64,000 nucleotides of DNA from Sitta carolinensis (Eukaryota > Chordata > Aves > Passeriformes > Sittidae), in contig JAVUNC010000004.1 of assembly GCA_032173965.1 (NCBI GenBank), forward strand, positions 57,163,501-57,227,500, given 5' to 3'. This document shows, in pieces, positions 39,101 to 47,900 of the stretch. The notes beneath the pieces were generated by a model. The model searched no databases and was not told where the DNA came from. It worked only from the letters and a program-made list of their open reading frames with translations. The position numbers were made by a program, and so were the translations under genes. How positions within the stretch are numbered: position 1 is the stretch's first letter; each line of letters opens with the position of its first letter.

Positions 39101-41757
39101 TTTTGGGTGCTTAGGTGCTATGCAAATTTAGGTGCTATGCAAGTAACTAAATGCCAGAGGTTCTTATGTTTTGAGTGAGAACAGTAGAAAGCACTCATTT
39201 TCTTGTCTAAATCTTACATCACGATTATCACTTAAGAAATTTGGAACCAAATTAATTGTAACAGGGATGAAATACTCAGGAACAGAATAACATTTTTTGC
39301 TGTTGGAATATATTTAGGTTTAGACCTTAGACAAAAAAGTTTTGAACTTTTCTGACAGCAGTCCTCCCAGCAATGACAAAAAAGTCAGCACTGCTGGTAA
39401 CAGGCAAATCTGCAAAATTCCAGGAATTAAATAAGTCAAAGTCAAACTGCTCATGAGGCCAGTTCATAGATAAGAGGTCAAAACTATCTCTTATTTATAT
39501 GCAATTCCGCTCTTCAGAGTGAGCACATCAACTCCTCAACCAGATCTGTTAAAATTGAGAACTTTATTCAAGCTTTTTTTTCTTCTGAAATGTTTCTATT
39601 TTATCCTTTGCAGCAAATGGTCTAAGGTTTAGTCTACTGCTATAATTGTCATGTACCTTTAGTGCCCCTTTGCAGACAGTAAATGTAACTTACAGTAAAG
39701 TGAAAAGGTTGCAAAATAAATGTCTTAAACATTCTTTTGCAGAACAAATTGGATCAAAGAGTACTTGGACACTGCTCCATATTTGATTCTCATTTTCAAG
39801 CAGGTATATGGGCAGCTTCCAAATGGCAAAAAGAAGACCCACTACTACAATGAAATCAGTGTTTCCATTGCCTGTGGTATCCTGCTTGCTGCACTGCAGG
39901 TACGTTGACAGAACCAACATACTGTGAGTCAATATATTAGTTTGGATTACATACCAAGACTCTTCTGCCCAAACGAGGGCAAAATTCAGTTTAGATTTTA
40001 ACATTTTCAGTCTTCTGGATTACTCTAATTCCTGGCAGTATTTCTTAGTTTTGAGTTTTAAAGTTATTCTACACAGGTCTACATCTGAGAAGGTGATTTC
40101 TATCCTCAGTACTGGTTAACAGGAAGAAAAATAAAATGTAGCCTCCAGAGTTGTCACTCTTCTCTCGGCACAGGCTTTAGCCCCTGTGGTTTCTGCCTTA
40201 TGCTAACAGGGTTGACAGGCTCTTCAGACTACCCAAGCACAACTGTGTGGTGACACACTGGCCCCTTCTTTTCAGTAATCCCCATAAAACAGCTTGACAC
40301 CAAAGCGCTTTTAGTACACAACGCTGGGAAAAAAATCAGGGACATATTCCACAGAACAGGCCGTACTATTTCAATCAGTCTTTCTGAGGCATTTCTGAAA
40401 GTGAGCTGATCTCTAAAGCTCAGCATGTTTGACACCAGCCAGTTGGATTTTCTCAGTGGTTTCTCAGTGCTCAGTTCTGCTTCTTGTATCTGATGTACTC
40501 ACACAAGAAGAAATGGAGAAGCTATTCTGATAGCTGACCTGGCCTGTCAGCAAGATAACAGCAAGGTGCCTCCTCTTATATTAGGCCAATTTCCTACCAG
40601 GCACTGCCATTTCCTCTCCATTCTGTTTTGAATGACATTTTCTCCCGTGCATTGCTGCTCCTAAGGCACCATTCAGCACCATCACTATTAGCTCTTCTCC
40701 TCTTGAGAAAATTGCAGAGATTACTTAACGTGACAGGTGCATTTCCCAGGCACCTCTCCCTGGCTGACTTGTATCTCAAAGCCTCCCAAAATCCTTGCAC
40801 TGTGTAGACAGAGAGACTGAAATCCACACGTGCAGCTCTCAGGAAGCGACTCAGCTGTGTGGTCATACCTTGGATGATGTCAGCTCTTTGTTGTTTGCCC
40901 AGATTTTTTAGGGGTTTTGTGAGATTTTGAATGACAGGAAGAGCAATGCATAGATTTATTTTGGGATTCTGATGTAATCCATAACAATGGCCACTGTGAG
41001 AGATGCCAAGACTCCTGTGACAACTTCTGAGGCAGAGCCTGTTCCCCCTGCCCTCACGAGGTACAGCTCTTGAGGAGGAGCTCAAGTGTTCACAAGGCTG
41101 TAAGGCATCTTCCTGTCAGCTGTATGGAGGCAAAAACTAAAACAGTTCTCTGTATGAGCCAGATCGTAGTAGAATCACGGAATAGTATGGTTTGGAATGG
41201 ATGTTTCAAGATCATCTAGTCCAGCCACCATGGGATGACATTCCAGTCATATCCCCACAACTCTCAGCTTCCCTGTGGCCACAAGTTCCCCACCACGCTG
41301 AGCAGGGCAGGCAGGCTCTGGCTCTACAGCACACGGACGAGGCAGGCAGACTGTGCTGTTGCTGTGGTGGGGAAATGCTCTTCTTTGTAAGCAGAGCAGG
41401 CATCTTTTATGGTGCCACTGAGGCTGTTAGGAAATCAGGTGTCCTAAAGCCTGCATTAGGTCTAACGAAGCAGCGTTTCTGGACTAGCTGACAGAAGGAT
41501 GTGTACTGATGTGGTGGGAACAACCGCTACAAATAAAGAGCTCTGTCTCACTGTTGCTGTCTGTCTGGCTGCAGAACGCGGGTCTGTACACAGTGACGTC
41601 CACACCCCTGAACTGCGGCCCCCAGCTCCGGGTGCTGCTCCAGCGCCCAGCAAACGAGAAGCTCCTGTTGCTGCTCCCCGTCGGCTATCCCAAGAAAGAC
41701 GCCACTGTGCCTGCGCTGAGCCGCAAGCCGCTGGAAGACATCATGGTGGTCATGTGA
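29926..41757 (+). CDS. IYD: Iodotyrosine deiodinase (IYD/DEHAL1), complete gene in 5 coding exons
   Basis: The joined exons 29926-30106, 36194-36388, 38388-38547, 39743-39899 and 41575-41757 total 876 nt, giving 291 residues plus TGA; human IYD is 289. The family is a membrane-anchored flavoprotein that removes iodide from mono- and diiodotyrosine with NADPH-derived electrons, recycling iodide in thyroid and other tissues. Residues about 9-23 form one hydrophobic anchor, followed by a basic linker and the PWVDEDLK motif (43-50). The nitroreductase-like domain runs from about 88 to the end. RRSVR (102-106) matches the FMN-phosphate-binding arginines and serine, and PSGAHTEPW (129-137) is the flavin loop. 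E159, Y163 and K184 align with the human substrate-lid residues E157, Y161 and K182. There is no frameshift or premature stop. The ATG has G at -3 and +4 and aligns with the mammalian start. Intron phases run 1, 1, 2, 0. Identity is very secure; exon edges rest on GT-AG sites and reading frame. Confidence 0.97.
30107..36193 (+). other. IYD: IYD intron 1 (6.1 kb)
   Basis: Phase-1 GT-AG intron with donor GTAAGA and acceptor TTTTATTTTCTTGCAG. It is AT-rich, with a short TA repeat near 30343-30356 and a possible very old minus-strand CR1 fragment near 33110-33430. Open frames inside it (for example 32296-32730 on the minus strand) resemble no protein I recognise and have the length expected by chance. 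No RNA gene is seen. Confidence 0.85.
33110..33430 (-). mobile_element. Possible very old CR1/L3-like fragment in IYD intron 1
   Basis: Short matches such as GATTACCTCTCAGCTTTCC and TATTCCAGTTGAGGT appear in the order expected for the reverse complement of ancient CR1/L3 elements. Divergence is high, and this is recognition from memory only. Confidence 0.3.
36194..36388 (+). CDS. IYD: IYD coding exon 2: start of the nitroreductase domain
   Basis: Completes residue 61 and encodes residues 62-125 plus one base of 126. The acidic linker [17 protein letters not shown] leads into the [20 protein letters not shown] block (88-107). R102, R103 and S104 match the human FMN-contact residues R100, R101 and S102. 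The acceptor is TTTTCTTGCAG|AG and the donor GCAG|GTAGGT. Phase 1 on both sides agrees with the neighbouring exons, and the exon is 195 nt, so skipping it would keep frame but delete the flavin-phosphate site. Confidence 0.96.
36389..38387 (+). other. IYD: IYD intron 2 (2.0 kb)
   Basis: Phase-1 intron with donor GTAGGT and the weaker acceptor GTATGAAG preceded by a T-rich tract. An A-rich run sits just inside it at 36419-36437. Otherwise I see unique AT-rich sequence without a gene. Confidence 0.85.
38388..38547 (+). CDS. IYD: IYD coding exon 3: flavin loop and active-site lid
   Basis: Completes G126 and encodes residues 127-178 plus two bases of R179. It holds [16 protein letters not shown] (127-142), the conserved flavin-contact loop, and the acidic helix EEEEEINY (156-163). 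E159 and Y163 there correspond to human E157 and Y161, which close over the iodotyrosine zwitterion. The donor is CTGAG|GTATGA. The acceptor is GTATGAAG|GTACTT, with A rather than C or T before the AG, so it is weaker than the others. Reading frame and homology fix it at this position. Confidence 0.95.
38548..39742 (+). other. IYD: IYD intron 3 (1.2 kb)
   Basis: Phase-2 GT-AG intron. It contains a 17-bp tandem duplication at 39111-39144 and no other identifiable element. Confidence 0.85.
39111..39144 (+). repeat. 17-bp tandem duplication in IYD intron 3
   Basis: TTAGGTGCTATGCAAAT is followed directly by TTAGGTGCTATGCAAGT; one mismatch. Confidence 0.95.
39743..39899 (+). CDS. IYD: IYD coding exon 4: lid lysine and central core
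   Basis: Completes R179 and encodes residues 180-231, ending exactly at Q231 (phase 0). [12 protein letters not shown] (180-191) contains K184, the equivalent of human K182, the third substrate-lid residue. [20 protein letters not shown] (212-231) is the conserved helix of the dimer core. Acceptor CTTTTGCAG|AACAAA and donor CTGCAG|GTACGT are both consensus. This exon contains no CpG dinucleotide, in contrast to exon 5. Confidence 0.96.
39900..41574 (+). other. IYD: IYD intron 4 (1.7 kb)
   Basis: Phase-0 GT-AG intron with donor GTACGT. Near its 3' end it carries an antisense CR1 3' terminus starting at 41171. The minus-strand open frame 40594-41085 (163 codons) lies fully inside it. That frame matches nothing I recognise and is treated as chance. 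Confidence 0.85.
41171..41260 (-). mobile_element. Antisense CR1 3' end in IYD intron 4
   Basis: AGAATCACGGAATAGTATGG followed by TTTGGAATGGATGTTTCAAG and ATCATCTAGTCCAGCCACC is the reverse complement of the CR1 3' terminus. The 5' extent of the element is unclear and may run towards 41350. It sits about 300 bp before exon 5. Confidence 0.8.
41575..41757 (+). CDS. IYD: IYD terminal coding exon 5
   Basis: Encodes residues 232-291 and the TGA stop at 41755-41757. [19 protein letters not shown] (232-250) is the conserved block containing T241, which aligns with human T239, a flavin-contact threonine. [10 protein letters not shown] (261-270) and the C-terminal [10 protein letters not shown] follow. 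The acceptor is CTGTCTGGCTGCAG|AACGCG. The exon is GC- and CpG-rich: I count 13 CpGs here against about 7 in exons 1-4 combined, and third positions favour C and G. It is still collinear with the family to the last residue, so this is a base-composition effect and not a foreign segment. Confidence 0.96.
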   Translation, partial: NAGLYTVTSTPLNCGPQLRVLLQRPANEKLLLLLPVGYPKKDATVPALSRKPLEDIMVVM

Positions 41758-42165
41758 GCCCAGTGCCAGGAGGAAGGAGAGCATCCCTGCTGACAGCTGA
41801 AGTTGTCAGTGCTGTTTCAGTGCAGCCGTCGCTCTGTCTGTTTACACCTCTGTCGTCGTGCGTATCTCTGGTCAGCCTGGCTATTTCTTTTAGTGCTAGT
41901 AATCTGTTAGCAGCAGTGAGCAGTCAAGCACTGTGCCTTGGACAGCTGCTGTTACCTATCTGACCGGGCCGTTGTTTCTGGTGATACGTACAATGGCATT
42001 GAAATGACCTCATCACTTGATTTTTCTCATGCGTTGTGGGGACGAATCTCTTCTTGAACTGGAATATATATTTTCCTTGTACTATTGTGATTGCCATTAC
42101 ATAGTTATTTTAACTTTAGAATTTTAGCGAAGGTTGTATTAAAAGATACACAGAGGTCAAACTTG
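41758..42165 (+). other. IYD: Inferred IYD 3' untranslated region
   Basis: Runs from the stop codon to about 20 nt past the first plausible poly(A) signal. It is T-rich, with no further coding continuation. The 3' limit is inferred. Confidence 0.5.
42138..42143 (+). promoter_or_regulatory. IYD: ATTAAA polyadenylation signal candidate for IYD
   Basis: ATTAAA, the commonest variant signal, lies 381 nt after the stop codon. A GT-rich stretch (GGTCAGTGTGTGTTA, about 42179-42194) follows roughly 40 nt downstream, as expected for the cleavage-stimulation element. I saw no AATAAA between the stop and the CpG-rich patch at 42.56 kb. Confidence 0.5.
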
Positions 42166-42560
42166 ACTGTCCTATTCTTGGTCAGTGTGTGTTATTTAAA
42201 TGCCCCTTCCTCCTCACTGTTCAGCCAGAAAGATGCTATTTTCCTCCTATACGGTAGATTTCTCTACTTGATTGAGTTCAGAAACTTTCTCAATACCAGG
42301 CTTTCTTAAACTATTGCGGCCACGAGTGCCTTATGTTTGGGGAAATTTAGTAGGAACAAGGCATACAAGTAATTTGCTTGTTACCGTTTATTTATACATG
42401 TTCCAGGCACAGTTAGATCATGTGGTAGCTCTCAGTCGTGCCCCGGTGCTTTGCTGCTTCGGCTGGAAGCAGCGCAGAGGGAACTACTATTCTGGTTATC
42501 CTGTCCATCCCTACGACTGCACCAGTTTAGCACCCTGAAACAGAAACTGCTTTAGAGATC

Positions 42561-42820
42561 CTGACACGTGAGAGGCGCTTTCACGTCAGCCCCAGTCGGG
42601 GATTTGGGAGCGGCAAATCTGCGCTGGCAGGGTTGGCGCTGCCGATGCCCGGGCGGGCAGAGCCCCCTCGTGGGGCCGCGGGTCCCGCCGGCTCCGCCAG
42701 CAGCGAAAGGGGAAACGCGGGAGGGACGGTCCTTCCTCCTTCCCGCAGGGCTCTGGTCTGGGAAACTTCCCCACCCTGATCTCTGACGGCAGGCGCATTC
42801 AGCCAAATTGGCTTCGGCCG
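42561..42820. promoter_or_regulatory. CpG-rich patch (island-like) downstream of IYD
   Basis: I count roughly 25 CpGs in about 260 bp, with high G+C, in a window where most kilobases hold only a few. It begins about 800 bp after the IYD stop and ends where CR1-like sequence starts. Open frames on both strands here are a consequence of few AT-rich stops. It could be a small unmethylated island, the promoter of an unannotated non-coding RNA, or a GC-rich repeat I do not recognise. Confidence 0.5.
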
Positions 42821-42829
42821 TCCTTGAGG

Positions 42830-43382
42830 GATGAGATGGTGGAGAGCAGAGCCACGGAAAGGGACCTGTGGGTCCTGGTCCATGGCAAGTTGAACATGGT
42901 TCAGCAGTGCCCTGGCAGCCAGGAGGGCCAACCCTGTCCTGGGAGCATCAGGCACAGCTTGGCCAGGCAGGCAAGGGAGGGGATTGTCCTGCTCTGCTCT
43001 GCACTGGGGCAGCCTCACCTCCAGTGCTGGGGAAATTTTGGGTATCCCAATATAAGACAAAAAGTTGTTAGAGAGTGTCCAAAGGAGGAGCAATGAAGAT
43101 GGTGAAGGAAGGACCCCAGAGAATGACCTGCAGTTGTGTGTGGAGGTTTAGGCTGGTATTAGAAAAAGGTTTTTCACCCAGAGGGTGGCTGGGCACTGGG
43201 AACAGGCTCTCCAGGGCAGTGGTCACATCATCAGCCTGAAAAAGTTCAAGAAGCATTTGGACAATGCTCTTGGACACTTGGTGTCACTCTTTGGGGTGGT
43301 GCTGTGCAGGGCCAGAAGCTGGACTCAATGATCCTTGGATCAAGGATCCTTGGATCCAACTCAGGATATTCTGTGATTCTGA
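42830..43382 (+). mobile_element. CR1 LINE, 5'-truncated and internally deleted, intact 3' end
   Basis: CR1 is the dominant LINE of birds. This copy matches, from memory of the consensus, the region encoding the C-terminal part of the reverse-transcriptase ORF and the 3' UTR. Matches include GGCAAGTTGAACATG, GTTAGAGAGTGTCCAAAGGA, TTCACCCAGAGGGTGG, TTTGGACAATGCTCT and the closing CAACTCAGGATATTCTGTGATTCTG. The copy jumps from GATGGTGAAGG (near 43097) to the segment before GTTTAGGCTGG, omitting roughly 200 bp of consensus. Near 43328-43354 the GATCCTTGGATC unit is duplicated. It is non-functional. Confidence 0.9.
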
Positions 43383-43409
43383 ATTAATTCACTCCTTATC
43401 TGAAGATTA

Positions 43410-43495
43410 ACCTGGTCTAGTGGAAGGCTCAGCAGGAGGATTGAAACTGCAGGATCTTTAAGGTTCCTTCCAATCCAAACTATTCTATGATTCTT
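43410..43495 (+). mobile_element. Second CR1 3' end, sense orientation
   Basis: A short fragment with the CR1 3' signature: CCTGGTCTAGTGGAAGG, then GGATCTTTAAGGTTCCTTCC, and the tail ATTCTATGATTCTT. It starts only about 30 bp after the previous CR1 ends, so two 3' ends lie in tandem. It belongs to a different CR1 subfamily from its neighbour, judged by the GATCTTTAAGGTTCCTTCC box. Confidence 0.85.
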
Positions 43496-43782
43496 CAAGT
43501 CAAATCCCATTTACCATTACTTGTCAGCTGAGCAAGTGGAGGGAATAATGTTTTTGCAGAGGTACAGATTTTGGTCACATCAGTGCCTCTGTCAGCTGGT
43601 GAGAAAACTCTTTTCCTCTTTGAAAGACCATTTTGTTGGTATTTAGCACATATGACAATGTCTTCATCTGTTGCACCAGCCTGTTTCATGTCCTCAATGG
43701 TACAGCTATGGCAGGAAGTTTCTTATGCAGGCCTAGTCTGAGATCAGCTCCTGTAACTGCAGTCAAATCAAATCTAAAATAG

Positions 43783-43832
43783 GAAAAAAAACCCCACAAA
43801 AAAAAACAAAAAACAAAAACAAAAAAAAACCC
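43783..43832 (+). repeat. A/C low-complexity tract
   Basis: A-runs separated by single C or CCCC blocks, the complement-strand version of the G/T tracts at 7.8 and 14.8 kb. It lies about 290 bp after the tandem CR1 ends. Confidence 0.9.
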
Positions 43833-44882
43833 AGAAGGAAATCCTGAGTCTACACACTTTCAAGGTCTAAAAGCTAATAAGGGAGATAGGGATGAGTTGA
43901 ACCCAGCCAAGAAGCCAAGGCTGATCAGCTGCAGGTGCCCAGTTTTCAGGAATATATATTAAAGTCACTGATGCAAATTTTCCTTCTGTGCAGATGCTGC
44001 TCTACCCCATCATGTCCCTTCTATATATACTATATACTAAAATACCACTATATTTTAATTCAGAGTTCACACCAACAGAGGGAGGACTGAATCCCTGTCG
44101 CGTTGTAATCTTTCCTACAGAAATATAAACACTCAGCTACAGAAATAAATTGATTTGGCCTGGTCTCAGTCTGCAAAATAGATGACACTCAGAGAAACTT
44201 TACTAAATCGGTTTCAAACAGCAGGAGCTTGCATATAAAAGGCTATTTCTAGTGTGGTTTCGTAAACTAAAAACCAAATAACTAAAGCAGTTTTAAAAAT
44301 ACACAAAAATTGTCACAATAGCAAGCATTGGTCTATACCAATATATTAATGGTTGGGTTTTGTTTTTTTTTTTTCTTTTTTCCCTCCCTTAAAAATGCTT
44401 ATTCAAATGGAAATACTTTAGTAGTATTACTACTGCTGATAATACTGCAGTCTCTTGTAAATCGTGTTAACACTCCTGTTGTGACAAGCCTACTTAGAAT
44501 TGCCACTGTTCTCTAGTAAGTGCAGTCTTTACTTGAAACACAATTAAATAATAGTAATAATTTTTGCCTATCTATACAGCACACTGTTGAATAAAACAAA
44601 GGTTTTATTTATTTAGCATTTAAATTGTTTTACATTTACTAAGGATACCTGGTTGTCATTTGTTCAATTTCAAGGTAAAATTTTTTTTTCTGCTATCTAA
44701 ATGGACTTTCCCAAGTTTTCACTAATGTCCATTGCCTGTTGGCCTGGTGCCACCCATCTCCAAGAGAAGTCTGACTTCATCTTCTTTGTATCTTTCCATC
44801 AGGTAGCTGCAGACAGCAACTGTCTCTCTCCATTTCTGGGATCTTTCTTCCTTGAACTGTGTGGACAAATTCATGTATATTC

Positions 44883-44910
44883 AAGGACTGTCTGAAAAGG
44901 ACTGTCTGAA
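44883..44910 (+). repeat. 14-bp perfect tandem duplication
   Basis: AAGGACTGTCTGAA occurs twice, head to tail. Confidence 0.95.
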
Positions 44911-44918
44911 ATTTGCCA

Positions 44919-44985
44919 GAAATCAGGTCCACCATGGTGGGTTGCATTTTGCTCTTGAAATCAGGTGCAACATGGTGGGTTGCAT
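44919..44985 (+). repeat. 29-bp direct repeat, period 38
   Basis: The 29-bp units at 44919-44947 and 44957-44985 share 27 of 29 bases (GAAATCAGGT core, then CATGGTGGGTTGCAT). They directly follow the 14-bp tandem at 44883. Confidence 0.9.
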
Positions 44986-47900
44986 GACAATCCAGAAAAT
45001 TAAAGGAATAAGTATCATATTAGTTGGAACCACAGCCACCTGCCCATCTCCTCCCACTGCATGGCTGGCTGAGCTGGCATTGGTTTCAGTCTGCTCTTGA
45101 ACACGGAGCTGGAAGATATTGCAGCTGGTGTTCATTAGCAATCCAGCTGGCCATGCCATGAGGCAGGGAAGCATTACTCGCCGAGCAGCACCACCTCACC
45201 CACTACACTGTCGTCCTTTCAAGGCAGGTGAGCCAGAATCCAAATGATGCTGCTAGAAACTAATTTTTTTCTTTAGTCTTAGTGATTCAGAGTGTGAGGT
45301 TTGAGGACTCTGTTATGCTGGTTACATGCCCATCTTCTCTGTAGCTCTGTGATCAAGTTCAAGGTTTCCATAAGTTACCTGGGCTGTAGTAACCACCTAA
45401 GTTAAGTGCTCTCTGCTTGATGGAAATAGCAGGTTGTCAGTATTTAGCTTCTTTGCAAGTAGTTTAAAGCTAAGTGCTGTTATCTTGAATTAGACAGAAA
45501 CAATTGTTCCCAGGCACAGTTACTCGGTCTGAGGTGGTCCACAGGGATCTAGCAGGCTATAATTTATGAGCTTTGTGTTTGAGCATTTCTTACCATATGA
45601 ACTCACACTAGTTCAATAAAAGTAAAGCAACTTCTGGGTGTGGGGAAATATCAGCTTGGTGCTGTGAATCTCAGATGAACACAAGCACACAAGCCCCTTA
45701 CTCAGGTTGTGGCTTTGCTCTGATTAAGCTGCAGCACTTCAAAGACATTTCAGTAAATGGATGTGCAGTCAGCATCTGATTGATTTATTTCTTTAATTGC
45801 TACATAGATCTCATGGGCCCATGAAAAATCAATCTTGAGAAATAACCCAGCTTGCACTCCAAGGCAGGATCACCTGTACTTGAATGCCAGGTACTGACAA
45901 AACATGAATCTAGCACTAATAAACTGCTCCCAGCAAAAGACTTGAAAGAAATAAAAATGCAAATTCTAATTCTGCCTGCACATGCAAGTCCTAAGAAGTT
46001 TTTGTTTCTGGAAGGGTTCAGCTTTGGCATCATGCTGTGTCACTGATGAGACCTCCATGGAGATCATTAGGCAGAGTTTGGGCTACTGTATTATTTTTGA
46101 AGATTTCCACCCACCTGAGCTTAGTCAAAGCAGAACAGACATTGTACTCTTGACTTAGAATTCTCAAGGAATTGAATTATTTTTTTGGCTACCATTACCT
46201 ATATCAGGTATCTACGAGAGCCAAGCCTTTGCCCATATAGATAGACCTCTCCTGTGCTTGTGGAGTGTCAATTATGAGAACACTTAATCACATGAGAGCT
46301 GGGCAACGGTTCCATTCAAATTTAAGACAGAAGAGAGTCATTGAAGCTTGAATCAGCAGCAAGTTACCAGTTAAATATCACATCCTGTTCCAGGTTGTGT
46401 ATGTGTTTTAACTTAGCTACAAGATTGGAACTGAGTCAAACTAGTTCTGAAACAAACAACAAAGGCATTCCAGGACCCAGGTAACACCATGTAAGACATG
46501 GGAAAACAGTGCTGCTCAGCAAGACCATGACCCCAAGGCTTCAGTTACCGAATTTTTTGAGACATAGGTTTGCGATGTGGTGTCTGGAGGATTTTTAAGA
46601 GAACTCTTGGAATTTTTTATGAGGAGCTGCCCTGTGCCTGAGGGTAAGTTCTTGTCTATTACTTGAGGATAGGATCTTGTAACTGAGACCACAAATGACT
46701 CAGCTTGAAAGGGTGAGACCAGAGTCCAACAGTTTTGCCCTGCAATGTGACAGCATTGGTGAAGTTATCCTGAGGAGCAACTCTTGCAAATACCAAGTTC
46801 AAAGTGTGAATATTTGGAATCAGACAGACAAAAGCACAGCTGTGGGGACCCACAACAGTCACAGATACATTTTAAATAGAGGATCTGGTTTAACAGGCTG
46901 TGCTTTATTTTTCAGTTGTATATGCGGTTGGGACATAGGTCTGTGGATTATGCACTGGATTTTAATGAAGCTTTTGTGTCATTATTTTTGTAGCACAAAT
47001 GGTTCAAATGTCACATCTTCAAACTATTCCTTTAGCTCACTCATAGGATAGCTATAATTCATTCAGCTTGCAGAAGACTGTCACAGCCCATTCTCTGTGG
47101 GACTAATGCCAAGGTACCACTCTTGGGTAAAGGAAAGTATGTCCCCTAGCAGCTTGCTGTGAAAGATATCTCCGTGCAAGTAGCATTACCAAATGGAAGG
47201 GTTAACAACAACCTATGGGTTTTGACTTCCTGGGGCAAATAAATATGAGATGTAATAAGTCACCCCTTTTTCAGTCTGAAGATCTTAGTTTGCTTTCAGT
47301 ACTAGTGTACCAGTAAACTTGTTCTTTGTGGTTTATGAATGAAAAAAAAAGAAACAGAGCAAGACTAGCCACAACTACCAGGCAATTCTAGGTGTCCACA
47401 CAAAGGGGGCAAAGAGCTGAGAAGAAAAAGAGCTTTCCTATGCTGGCCATTCAGTTTGTTCCTGCTTGTGAACTGGTATGCATTAAATTTAGACCTGACT
47501 AAATTTCAGGAGCTAAGTGACCCTTGAAAAATCTGTGTCACTCTTGGAATTACATGTTAAAAGCTACTAATGAGCAATGACTTAGCTGCTGTCAAGCGGG
47601 ACAGTGGTGGCACCACTCCTCTTTGGTACACGGCCTTTTATTTCTCAGGGTACTTTTTAGACCTAATACAATACAGCAGCTCATTCTTTAATATTGGTCT
47701 CCATTTCCCTTTTTTGATGGAAAATGGAAATGAGGCACATGATGGGAGAAGAATAATTTTAAATTCAGTAAAATAGAAATATTGGTCAAAGCAAAAAGGT
47801 GGTGTAATCAATAAACAAAGTGATGGACATTATGTGTAGCTTTATAAATGTAAATGTTAAGTAATCACATACTTTTCAGTTTTGAAAAATGATATGAAGT

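Noticed and set aside
40594..41085. 163-codon minus-strand frame in IYD intron 4
   Set aside because: Basic, serine-rich composition with no recognisable family. About one such frame is expected by chance in this window.
41499..41963. 154-codon plus-strand frame over IYD exon 5
   Set aside because: Out of frame with the conserved IYD reading; open because the exon is GC-rich.
42552..43096. Several open frames of 70-170 codons on both strands
   Set aside because: They cover the CpG-rich patch and a decayed CR1. Few AT-rich stops and repeat sequence explain them.
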